Of a DNA stretch of 6,338 nucleotides, positions 1 to 5,159 are shown piece after piece. The notes beneath the pieces are model-generated. The model was not told where the DNA came from, searched no databases, and was given only the letters and a program-made list of their open reading frames with translations. Made by a program: the position numbers and the translations under genes. The stretch comes from an uncultured Anaerolineae bacterium. GTDB lineage: Bacteria > Chloroflexota > Anaerolineae > B4-G1 > DUEL01. The DNA is taken from positions 1-6,338 of the forward strand of contig CALDFY010000134.1 of assembly GCA_937942115.1 (NCBI GenBank). The letters run 5' to 3'. Each line of letters begins with the position of its first letter. The stretch's first letter is position 1.

Positions 1-138
1 GGCGTCAACGCAGGTTGACGCCCGGCGCGAAGCGTAGGGGCAACCCTCGCGGTTGCCCCCAGGGGAGGCCGATTTCCCATCGGCGCCCGAGGCGGCGGGA
101 AGCGGAGAGCCGAAGCCAGCCTTAAGTTAACGCTTATG
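1..138 (+). repeat. Left arm of a ~138-bp inverted repeat built of palindromes
   Basis: This stretch recurs in reverse complement at 6114-6250. The first 126 bases align without gaps and with about nine mismatches by eye. It contains three stem-loops in a row: 1-22 (9-bp arms GGCGTCAAC/GTTGACGCC, loop GCAG), 37-59 (arms GGGGCAACC/GGTTGCCCC, 5-base loop) and 68-84 (arms GCCGAT/ATCGGC, loop TTCCC). It begins at the first base of the window, so it may extend further left. No gene is visible before 215. Confidence 0.9.
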
Positions 139-153
139 GGGTGGGGGGGAGGG
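138..153 (+). other. G-run tract, possible G-quadruplex
   Basis: Runs of four, seven and three G separated by single T and A bases directly follow the left repeat arm. They could form a G-quadruplex with loops of one or two bases on the plus strand. The right arm is followed by a longer hairpin of pyrimidine and purine runs at 6076-6105, so this may be the remaining half of such a hairpin. Function is unknown. Confidence 0.4.
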
Positions 154-214
154 CAGAACGTCCGCCAGCAGAAGTGTCACCAGTTGTGAACCATCCCTGG
201 ATGGAGGGTAAAAA

Positions 215-433
215 ATGACAGTTACAGTGGCTCAGACGACAAAGGCCGAACTGGTAGAGTTGATAGAATTCTCTATAGAACAGAAACTGCTGGAGATGCT
301 GGGAGACCCTGACGAGGGCTTGCCCATCAGGAAGTCGGTACAGGAAAGGTTATTACGCCAGAAACAAGCAGTTTCTGCAGGGGAACGCGGCGAACCGTTG
401 GATGAGGTTGTACGGAGACTGGGCCTGGAGTAG
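215..433 (+). CDS. Small antitoxin-like protein of a decayed toxin-antitoxin pair
   Basis: A 72-residue, charged, cytoplasmic protein without signal peptide or membrane segment. The start is supported by a strong Shine-Dalgarno GGAGGG at 203-208, six bases before the ATG. Residues 10-29 look helical and amphipathic. They are followed by GDPDEG (30-35), a helix with RLLRQK (45-50), and the ending GERGEPLDEVVRRLGLE (56-72). As I recall, the GDPDEG, GERG..LDEV and RLGL blocks are typical of small antitoxins encoded just upstream of RelE/ParE-type toxins. The role, neutralising a toxin and probably autoregulating, is inferred mainly from position, because the bases that follow encode the tail of a RelE-like toxin. 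That partner is broken, so this would be an orphan antitoxin. Its base composition is visibly less GC-rich than the neighbouring genes, as expected for an acquired cassette. I cannot name the exact family. Confidence 0.7.
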   Translation: MTVTVAQTTKAELVELIEFSIEQKLLEMLGDPDEGLPIRKSVQERLLRQKQAVSAGERGEPLDEVVRRLGLE

Positions 434-435
434 GT

Positions 436-552
436 ACAGTGTATCATGTCCGTATCGGTGATTAGCGCGTGATTTACGAAATCCTCTACGAAGAGCGGAC
501 AATGGTGATCCACGCTATTGGTCATCGCAGAGAGATTTATCGGAAGCGGTGA
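436..552 (+). pseudogene. RelE/ParE-family toxin remnant (C-terminal part, amber-interrupted)
   Basis: In the frame running from 436, the DNA reads TVYHVRIGD, then TAG at 463-465, then RVIYEILYEERTMVI, HAIGHRREIYRKR and TGA at 550-552. This matches the C-terminal half of RelE-type mRNA interferases, whose usual pattern is yRvRvGdYRviYei followed by a strand and vGHRreiY. The amber codon sits where the family normally has the tyrosine of GDYR, a one-base change from TAT or TAC. The N-terminal ~45-50 codons are missing: the antitoxin stop at 431-433 lies only a few bases before the remnant, leaving no room for them. Deletion plus nonsense mutation therefore makes an active toxin very unlikely. 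Its final TGA overlaps the ATG of the next gene (TGATG). Confidence 0.8.
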
Positions 553-1592
553 TGCAGAATCGCTCTATCCCCATCCTGACCGTCCAGGGCACCCACCGGG
601 AGGTGGGGCGGCAGATTGGCGAGGCCTGGCGGCCGTATATCCGGCGTCGGCTGGAGCACCTGCGCGGGGAAACTCCGCGCGGAATCTCCTGGGAGGAGGC
701 CCTCCATCAGGCCCGGCTCTGCCTGGCCTACACCCGCGCCGTCTATCCCCAGTACGTGGAAGAACTGGAGGGCGTTGCCGAAGGGGCCGATTGTCCCTTT
801 GACGAAATCTTTCTGGCGATGTGTGAGGAACTGCGGGAGCCGGCCTACTGGCGCGCCCGGGGCTGCACAGACTTCGCCGCGCGCGGCCGGGCCACGGTGG
901 ACGGTTCCACCCTCCTGGCCCACACCAACGACGAGGCCCCGGAGCGGGAAGAGGGGCTGGTCATCCTGCGGGTCCAGGCCGGGGACGAGCCGGAGTTTCT
1001 GGGGGTCTCCCTGGACGGGCTGGGCATCAGTGCAGGCTTCAATGCCGCCGGAATCGCCCTCACCGGCAACGAGGTCTCCGCGCGGGACGTGCGGCCCGGG
1101 GTGCCGCGCCTGCTGATTGTCCGGGCCATCCTGGCCGCGCGGCGCCTGGGCGAGGCGATGGATGTCTGTCTCCTGCCCCAGCGCGCCTCCAACTACAACA
1201 ACATCATCGCCGACCCCTGGGGCGAGGTCTACAGCGTGGAGGGCTCCGCCACCGACTACGAGGCCCTCTACATAGAGGATGACATCCTGGCCCACACCAA
1301 CCACTACCTGAGCCCTGCGATGCGCCACCTGGAGGCCGACCGGAACGACATCGGCGGCTCCATCCTCCGCTACCATCGGGCCATGCGGCTCCTGCGGGAG
1401 AACTTCGGGCGACTTTCGCCGGAGCGCTTCATGGCCCTGCTGGCCGACCACGCCGACTACCCGGCCTCCATCTGCAAACACGGCATACAGTCGGTGACCG
1501 TCTTCAGCATCATCATAGACGTGACCCATCGGCGGGCCTGGATCGGTCCGGGCCGCCCCTGCGAAACGACCTACACCGAATACTCTCTGTAA
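552..1592 (+). CDS. C45-family peptidase / acyl-CoA:6-APA acyltransferase-like Ntn-hydrolase
   Basis: About 346 residues from the ATG at 552; a GTG directly before it (549) would add one residue. The protein resembles fungal isopenicillin-N acyltransferase (AAT) along its length. Members of this family are self-cleaving Ntn-hydrolases. The expected autoproteolysis site is GCTDF, with the nucleophile Cys106 in the 347-residue numbering from GTG (compare Cys103 of AAT). Other family blocks are HTND near 125-128, GFNAAGIAL near 163-171, HTNHY near 249-253 (the Asn corresponds to the catalytic Asn of AAT) and the C-terminal VFSIIID...IGPGRP. There is no signal peptide, so it should act in the cytoplasm. 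The substrate is unknown. Bacterial relatives are usually annotated as C45 peptidases or choloylglycine-hydrolase-like amidases, and penicillin chemistry is not implied. Ribosome-binding is weak (GGAAG at 542-546). The start overlaps the stop of the toxin remnant, and a terminator follows within 10 bases. Confidence 0.85.
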   Translation: MQNRSIPILTVQGTHREVGRQIGEAWRPYIRRRLEHLRGETPRGISWEEALHQARLCLAYTRAVYPQYVEELEGVAEGADCPFDEIFLAMCEELREPAYWRARGCTDFAARGRATVDGSTLLAHTNDEAPEREEGLVILRVQAGDEPEFLGVSLDGLGISAGFNAAGIALTGNEVSARDVRPGVPRLLIVRAILAARRLGEAMDVCLLPQRASNYNNIIADPWGEVYSVEGSATDYEALYIEDDILAHTNHYLSPAMRHLEADRNDIGGSILRYHRAMRLLRENFGRLSPERFMALLADHADYPASICKHGIQSVTVFSIIIDVTHRRAWIGPGRPCETTYTEYSL

Positions 1593-1599
1593 ACGCGCG

Positions 1600-1639
1600 A
1601 AACGTGCCAGGCACTTTGGAGGTGCCTGGCACGTTTTTT
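1600..1639 (+). terminator. Intrinsic terminator after the C45 gene
   Basis: A perfect 15-bp stem (AAACGTGCCAGGCAC with its complement), a 7-base loop at 1615-1621, and a run of six T at 1634-1639. It starts seven bases after the C45 stop codon. The A run on the other side could let it work in both directions, but no minus-strand gene ends here. Confidence 0.92.
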
Positions 1640-1645
1640 CTTCCC

Positions 1646-1686
1646 TTTCCGAACGGAAACGAACGCTTCTCCGAACGAAAACGACT
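1646..1686 (+). promoter_or_regulatory. Direct-repeat operator candidate for the DeoR regulator
   Basis: Two near-identical boxes, CCGAACGGAAACGA at 1649-1662 and CCGAACGAAAACGA at 1671-1684, differ at one of 14 positions and lie 22 bp apart, about two helical turns. The first is also the core of a palindrome, TTTCCG-AA-CGGAAA (1646-1659). CGAAA/CGAAC-rich repeats are typical of DeoR-family operators. The second box abuts the -35 element, so a bound repressor would block RNA polymerase. Autoregulation by the adjacent DeoR protein is inferred. Confidence 0.6.
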
Positions 1687-1714
1687 TGACAAAAATTCGC
1701 TGCCGTTGTATAAT
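1686..1714 (+). promoter_or_regulatory. Perfect consensus sigma-70 promoter of the DeoR gene
   Basis: TTGACA at 1686-1691 and TATAAT at 1709-1714 are separated by exactly 17 bp. Transcription would normally start 6-8 bases after the -10 box, at about 1720-1722. The ATG is at 1723, so the messenger would be leaderless or nearly so. Confidence 0.9.
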
Positions 1715-1722
1715 CAAACTGT

Positions 1723-2472
1723 ATGGGAATACCGACCCCCCAGAGACGGGCGGAAATCGCCCAGTTGCTGGCCCGAAGCGGTGCCGTCCAGGTTGCCGAC
1801 CTGGCGGCCCGGTTTGGGACCTCGGAGCCGGCCATCCGCCGGGACCTGGAGTGGCTGGAGAGCCAGGGGCTGGCCCGCCGGGTTCGCGGCGGAGCGGTCG
1901 CGGTCCATCCTCCCGCCGATACCCCGTCGCCTCCGGATGCGGTTCCCGCCCGCATCGGGAAAGCGGCGGCCGGCCTGGTGCAGGCCGGAGAGACCGTCTT
2001 CCTCGGCCCTGGTCCCCTGACCCTGGCGGTGGCCCACGCGCTGGCGGGCCATCCCCCGTTGACCATCATCACGAACAGCCTGGCGGTTGCCCGTCAGGTT
2101 GCCGACCATACCCGGCACACGCTCATTCTCACCGGCGGCCAGTTGGAGCGCGGGGAGGGAGAGTTGACGGGTCATCTGGCCCGAATGGCGATGGGGGCCC
2201 TCCGCGCCGACCGGGTCATCCTGGAACTGGGGGGGGTGGATGCGGCCGAGGGCCTGACGGACGACCGTCTCTCTCAGGCCGAACTGGCGCGGATGCTCTT
2301 TCAGCGGGGAATGCAGGTGGTTGTGCTGGTTCCGCCGGAGAGGTTGGGGCGGGTCGCGGCCGCCTACATCGGCCCGGTCACCGACGCCGATGTCATCGTC
2401 ACGGCCCGCGAGGCCGATTCCGCCCCCCTCTGGGACCTGGCCGAATGCGGCGTCCGCATCATTCTGGCATAG
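1723..2472 (+). CDS. DeoR/GlpR-family transcriptional regulator
   Basis: 249 residues, the usual DeoR length. An N-terminal winged helix-turn-helix occupies about residues 6-58, with the recognition segment SEPAIRRDLEWLESQG (34-49) and the family ending RGGA (55-58). A sugar-phosphate-sensor domain follows, with TNS (117-119), TGGQL (137-141) and GG...EGLTDD (170-181). The family normally senses a phosphorylated sugar and represses sugar-use genes. Here the phosphate-binding motif usually written DSGTT reads GPGPL (95-99), and the D-S-K motif near the end reads PPER (204-207), so ligand recognition may differ or be lost. The start is fixed by the promoter: the ATG lies nine bases after TATAAT and no Shine-Dalgarno fits between them. 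The sugar-ABC ATPase gene follows after 81 bases and is the obvious candidate for co-transcription. Target genes and effector cannot be read from the sequence. Confidence 0.9.
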   Translation: MGIPTPQRRAEIAQLLARSGAVQVADLAARFGTSEPAIRRDLEWLESQGLARRVRGGAVAVHPPADTPSPPDAVPARIGKAAAGLVQAGETVFLGPGPLTLAVAHALAGHPPLTIITNSLAVARQVADHTRHTLILTGGQLERGEGELTGHLARMAMGALRADRVILELGGVDAAEGLTDDRLSQAELARMLFQRGMQVVVLVPPERLGRVAAAYIGPVTDADVIVTAREADSAPLWDLAECGVRIILA

Positions 2473-2490
2473 TGTCTGCCCGGAAACTCG

Positions 2491-2514
2491 TGGCGCAAGA
2501 TGAATCTTGCGCCA
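2491..2514. repeat. Perfect 10-bp stem-loop between the DeoR and ABC genes
   Basis: Arms TGGCGCAAGA/TCTTGCGCCA with a 4-base loop TGAA (TTCA on the other strand). There is no T run after it, so it is not a standard terminator. It could attenuate or stabilise a DeoR-ABC transcript, or be one of the dispersed palindromes seen elsewhere in the window. Confidence 0.75.
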
Positions 2515-2541
2515 TATGGGTACTCGTCAGCCATTCTTTAC

Positions 2542-2547
2542 GGAGGA
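2542..2547 (+). promoter_or_regulatory. Shine-Dalgarno fixing the start of the ABC ATPase
   Basis: GGAGGA lies six bases before the ATG at 2554. An upstream in-frame ATG at 2500 sits inside the preceding stem-loop and has no such site, and the sequence it would add is not ABC-like. Confidence 0.85.
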
Positions 2548-2553
2548 ATAACA

Positions 2554-3654
2554 ATGGCCAGTGTAACCTATGACCACGTGACCAAACGGTTCGGTGACGT
2601 CATCGCCGTCAACGACCTGACAATCCACATTGAAGACGGGGAGTTCCTGGTCTTCGTCGGCCCGTCGGGTTGCGGCAAGACCACTGCCCTGCGTCTCCTG
2701 GCGGGGTTGGAAGAAATTACTTCCGGCAACATCTACATCGGCGACCGGCTGGTGAACGACGTCCCGCCCAAAGACCGGGATATCGCGATGGTCTTCCAGT
2801 CCTATGCCCTCTATCCCCATATGACCGTCTACGAGAACATGGCCTTCGGCCTGAAACTGCGCAAGGTCCCCAAAAAGGAGATTGACCGACGGGTCCGGGA
2901 GGCCGCGCGCATCCTGGGGATTGAGAATCTCCTGGACCGGAAGCCGAAGCAACTCTCCGGCGGTCAGCGGCAGCGGGTGGCGGTCGGACGGGCCATCGTC
3001 CGGGAGCCGGCCGTCTTCCTGATGGACGAGCCGCTTTCCAACCTGGACGCCAAACTGCGGGTGCAGGCCCGTGCCGAACTCTCCAAACTCCACCAGCGGC
3101 TGGGCACGACGTTCATCTACGTGACCCACGACCAGGTAGAGGCAATGACGATGGGTACCCGCATCGCCGTCATCAATGCGGGCGTCCTCCAGCAGGTGGA
3201 CACGCCCCAGAACCTCTACGACCGTCCGGCCAATGTCTTCGTTGCCGGATTCATCGGCAGCCCGGCGATGAACTTCTTCAACGCCACGCTGGTGGAGCGG
3301 GACGGTCGGGTCTGCGTGGATACAGGCGACTTTCTCCTGCCGATTCCCGAAGACCGTCAGGGGGTATATCGGCCTCATCTGGGGCGGGAGATTATCTTCG
3401 GCATCCGCCCCGAGGATGTCCACGATCCCGACTTCGCCCCGCCGGCCATTCACGGCGCGCCGGTGGAAGCCCGGGTGGCGGTGACGGAGTTGATGGGGAA
3501 CGAAATCATCGTCTACCTGGATACCGACCGCTACGAGTTCCTGGGCCGTTTTGACCCCCGCACGACGGCCCGCGTGGGGCAGACCCGCCAGGTTATCTTC
3601 AATATGGACCGAATGCACATTTTTGACCGCCAGTCGGAACTGGCGATCCGGTAG
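2554..3654 (+). CDS. Sugar ABC transporter ATP-binding protein (MalK/UgpC/MsmX type)
   Basis: 366 residues, typical of CUT1-class sugar-importer ATPases (family names ugpC, malK, msmX; the exact orthologue is uncertain). It hydrolyses ATP to drive solute import by a membrane permease pair. Visible motifs are Walker A GPSGCGKTT (36-44), Q-loop Gln82 in VFQSYALYPH, signature LSGGQRQR (134-141), Walker B FLMDE with Glu159, D-loop SNLDAK (162-167) and switch His192 in THD. The C-terminal part from about 235, ending RMHIFD, is the TOBE/MalK regulatory domain. All catalytic residues are present. No permease or solute-binding gene lies in the window and a terminator follows 24 bases after the stop. 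It may therefore be a shared ATPase for several sugar transporters, as MsmX is in Bacillus. Its position behind a DeoR regulator suggests carbohydrate-responsive control, which is inferred. Confidence 0.95.
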   Translation: MASVTYDHVTKRFGDVIAVNDLTIHIEDGEFLVFVGPSGCGKTTALRLLAGLEEITSGNIYIGDRLVNDVPPKDRDIAMVFQSYALYPHMTVYENMAFGLKLRKVPKKEIDRRVREAARILGIENLLDRKPKQLSGGQRQRVAVGRAIVREPAVFLMDEPLSNLDAKLRVQARAELSKLHQRLGTTFIYVTHDQVEAMTMGTRIAVINAGVLQQVDTPQNLYDRPANVFVAGFIGSPAMNFFNATLVERDGRVCVDTGDFLLPIPEDRQGVYRPHLGREIIFGIRPEDVHDPDFAPPAIHGAPVEARVAVTELMGNEIIVYLDTDRYEFLGRFDPRTTARVGQTRQVIFNMDRMHIFDRQSELAIR

Positions 3655-3677
3655 GCGGAAACGCACGGGCAGGGACG

Positions 3678-3721
3678 CGCTGGCGGGCGGCATTGCCGCC
3701 CGCCAGCGTGTTCTTTGTTTC
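3678..3721 (+). terminator. Intrinsic terminator after the ABC ATPase gene
   Basis: A perfect 14-bp GC-rich stem (3678-3691 with 3695-3708) and a 3-base loop ATT, followed by the T-rich stretch TGTTCTTTGTTTC. It begins 24 bases after the stop codon. Confidence 0.88.
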
Positions 3722-3951
3722 GTATAGTCAACGGCGCCGTGAGTCCTGAGCGAATATCTTGAGCGGGTAAAGGCAGGCGACACGAAGCCTGCCACTCGCT
3801 TCGTATAGTCATCAGTGGCCGCAGGGCCCCAGACATTTCGTGTAGTCAGAAATGGGGGCCAAAAGCCTGCGATCGTCCGGGCATTGTCTTTGAGTAGAAA
3901 GACAGGCTATACGAAGTCGTTATGTCAGAGCAGGTCTGAAAAGCCGTTCCT
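3719..3951. repeat. Stem-loop cluster with recurring TTCGTRTAGTCA motif, no gene
   Basis: TTCGTATAGTCA occurs at 3719-3730 and 3800-3811, TTCGTGTAGTCA at 3837-3848, and the 9-base core recurs inverted at 3907-3915 and direct again at 4027-4035. Stem-loops between them include the palindrome ACGGCGCCGT (3731-3740), 3772-3793 (arms GGCAGGC/GCCTGCC), 3825-3860 (outer GGCCCC/GGGGCC, inner ATTTC/GAAAT) and 3885-3904 (arms TGTCTTT/AAAGACA). I see no credible coding sequence in 3655-4086. The region separates the convergent ABC and PGI/PMI genes. Confidence 0.7.
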
Positions 3952-4080
3952 GTGGCGCGGGCCGCCCGGCCTGTGTAGATGCAGGCGAACAGCCTGCGCC
4001 ACCGTAGCGCGGGCCGCCCGGCCTGCTTCGTGTAGCGCAGGCCGCCCGGCCTGTCAGTGCAGGCGAACAGCCTGCGCTAC
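3952..4080. repeat. Array of 22-bp repeat units forming covarying long hairpins
   Basis: Three direct units start GTGGCGCGGGCCG (3952-3973), GTAGCGCGGGCCG (4004-4025) and GTAGCGCAGGCCG (4032-4053). Two partner units, 3981-4002 and 4059-4080, contain GCAGGCGAACAGCCTGC and end GCGCCAC and GCGCTAC. The outer arms pair: GTGGCGC (3952-3958) with GCGCCAC (3996-4002), and GTAGCGCAGGC (4032-4042) with GCCTGCGCTAC (4070-4080, 11 bp perfect). Each unit can also fold on itself (AGGCC/GGCCT, GCAGGC/GCCTGC). On the minus strand the array begins seven bases after the PGI/PMI stop, so it could protect or end that transcript. Confidence 0.85.
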
Positions 4081-4086
4081 CCACTC

Positions 4087-5145
4087 TCAGAAGGCGGCCA
4101 GCCGCCTTTTGAGGTAGTCAATTGGCTCCACCAGGGTGGGGTCGGCCCCGTTCAACATAGCCAGGTAGAGGCTCGCGTAGTCCCCGAAGTGAATAAGGGA
4201 GAGCATCTGGGCCAGGCGGCTCTTGCCCTGCCCCCAGATTTCGTCCGGTGCAATGCCCTCTTGGAGCAGCAACTCCTTCGTGATTTCCCACCGGGCCTGA
4301 ACACGCGGGTGGTCCAGCGGGGAACGGAGCATAAGCACCGACACTCGCTCCCGGATTTCGTTCGGCAGGCCGAATCCAACCACCGCGTTGTGGTTTAGTT
4401 CCGGCATCTCCTCCCATACCGCCCACTGCTTGGCATTCTCGTTGAATTGACCCTTCCACCGCCGGGCGACGGGTGCCAGGAAGCCCGCGCCGTAGACGAC
4501 CGGCAGCCGTCCGATCAGTTGCCCGGCCAGCCGCTTGGCCGGGTTGCGGATCGTCGGGGTCTCCGGTCGCAAAGCCCGCCCCCAGTCCTCCAGCACCGCA
4601 ATCGCCTCGTCCAGGTCCTCTCCGGGGTCCCGAATGAGCCCGGCGCGCCAGAGGATGCCCAGGAGCAACATCAGGGAGTAGCCAATGGCCGCGCGGGGCG
4701 CCAGGCAGGGGGAAAAGCGGAGCAGAGGGATTCCTTTCTCCTCGGCCATAGCGGCCAGGTCGCCGCCGGTGGCAATGACGACCAGCCGACAGTTTCGCTC
4801 CATCGCCTGCGCGAACGCCGAAAGGGTCTCCTCTGTCTTGCCGGAGTAACTGGAGCCTACGACGAGGGTCTCCGGCCCGGCGTAGGCGGGCAGGTCGTAC
4901 CCGCCGACGCAGAGAACGGGCACCGGGCACTCGTCGGCCACCAGTGCGGCGGCCAGCGCGCCGCCAATGGCCGACCCCCCCATACCCAGCACCACCACCT
5001 GCCGGACCCGCCCGTACTCCTCCGGCAGGGATAGGTCCTGCACCAGATGCCAGGCATCGGCGCAGTGGACAGGCAGTTCGGCGATACGGTCGCGCATCCG
5101 CTGCGGGTCTTTCTCTTCGTAGAGTTTCGGGTCATCCAGGTTCAT
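4087..5145 (-). CDS. Bifunctional phosphoglucose/phosphomannose isomerase
   Basis: 352 residues. The protein belongs to the archaeal-type SIS-domain family characterised in Pyrobaculum, which interconverts glucose-6-P, fructose-6-P and mannose-6-P in the cytoplasm, linking glycolysis and gluconeogenesis to mannose metabolism. The first SIS domain carries GMGGSAIGG (54-62) and SSYSGKTEET (98-107), which bind the sugar phosphate. Likely catalytic residues are Arg151 (in APRAA), Glu236 in NENAK, His252 in ELNHN and Lys346 near the C-terminus. The 16-residue Glu-His spacing matches the Pyrobaculum enzyme as I recall it. The start is supported by Shine-Dalgarno AGGAG (5158-5154), eight bases before the ATG. 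The gene follows rsmI by 11 bases, so the two are probably co-transcribed and translationally coupled. An inverted repeat, AAGGCGG/CCGCCTT, lies inside the last codons, so the C-terminus (KRRLAAF) is encoded by a stem-loop. At ~350 residues it is somewhat longer than the ~300-residue archaeal form. Confidence 0.92.
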   Translation of the reverse strand: MNLDDPKLYEEKDPQRMRDRIAELPVHCADAWHLVQDLSLPEEYGRVRQVVVLGMGGSAIGGALAAALVADECPVPVLCVGGYDLPAYAGPETLVVGSSYSGKTEETLSAFAQAMERNCRLVVIATGGDLAAMAEEKGIPLLRFSPCLAPRAAIGYSLMLLLGILWRAGLIRDPGEDLDEAIAVLEDWGRALRPETPTIRNPAKRLAGQLIGRLPVVYGAGFLAPVARRWKGQFNENAKQWAVWEEMPELNHNAVVGFGLPNEIRERVSVLMLRSPLDHPRVQARWEITKELLLQEGIAPDEIWGQGKSRLAQMLSLIHFGDYASLYLAMLNGADPTLVEPIDYLKRRLAAF

Positions 5146-5153
5146 CGGTGTTG

Positions 5154-5159
5154 CTCCTA
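5154..5159 (-). promoter_or_regulatory. Shine-Dalgarno of PGI/PMI overlapping the rsmI stop codon
   Basis: Read on the minus strand, ATAGGAG contains both the rsmI stop TAG (5159-5157) and the ribosome-binding site AGGAG (5158-5154). A ribosome ending rsmI would cover the site for the next gene, so coupled translation is likely. Confidence 0.8.

Noticed and set aside
469..552. Re-initiated short toxin from the GTG after the amber codon
   Set aside because: It would give under 30 residues, lacking the RelE core fold, and there is no ribosome-binding site.
537..2072. Long minus-strand open frame across the C45 and DeoR genes
   Set aside because: It is a GC-rich antisense frame crossing two clearly recognisable plus-strand genes, a terminator and a consensus promoter, and its protein resembles no family.
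2491..2514. Intrinsic terminator between the DeoR and ABC genes
   Set aside because: The stem is perfect but is followed by TATGGG, not a T run. I keep it as a stem-loop of unknown role.
2500..2553. Extended start for the ABC ATPase at the ATG at 2500
   Set aside because: That ATG lies in a stem-loop without a ribosome-binding site. The ATG at 2554 has GGAGGA at proper spacing and gives the normal family N-terminus.
2527..3795. Long minus-strand open frame opposite the ABC ATPase
   Set aside because: It lies antisense to a gene with all ABC motifs intact. Its sequence is low in family features and crosses the terminator.
3952..4080. CRISPR array
   Set aside because: Units alternate with inverted partners, gaps are 5-8 bases or absent rather than uniform spacers, and there are no cas genes.
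3815..4398. Plus-strand open frames over the intergenic repeats and PGI/PMI 3' end
   Set aside because: They are composed of translated repeats and antisense sequence, with no ribosome-binding site or family resemblance.
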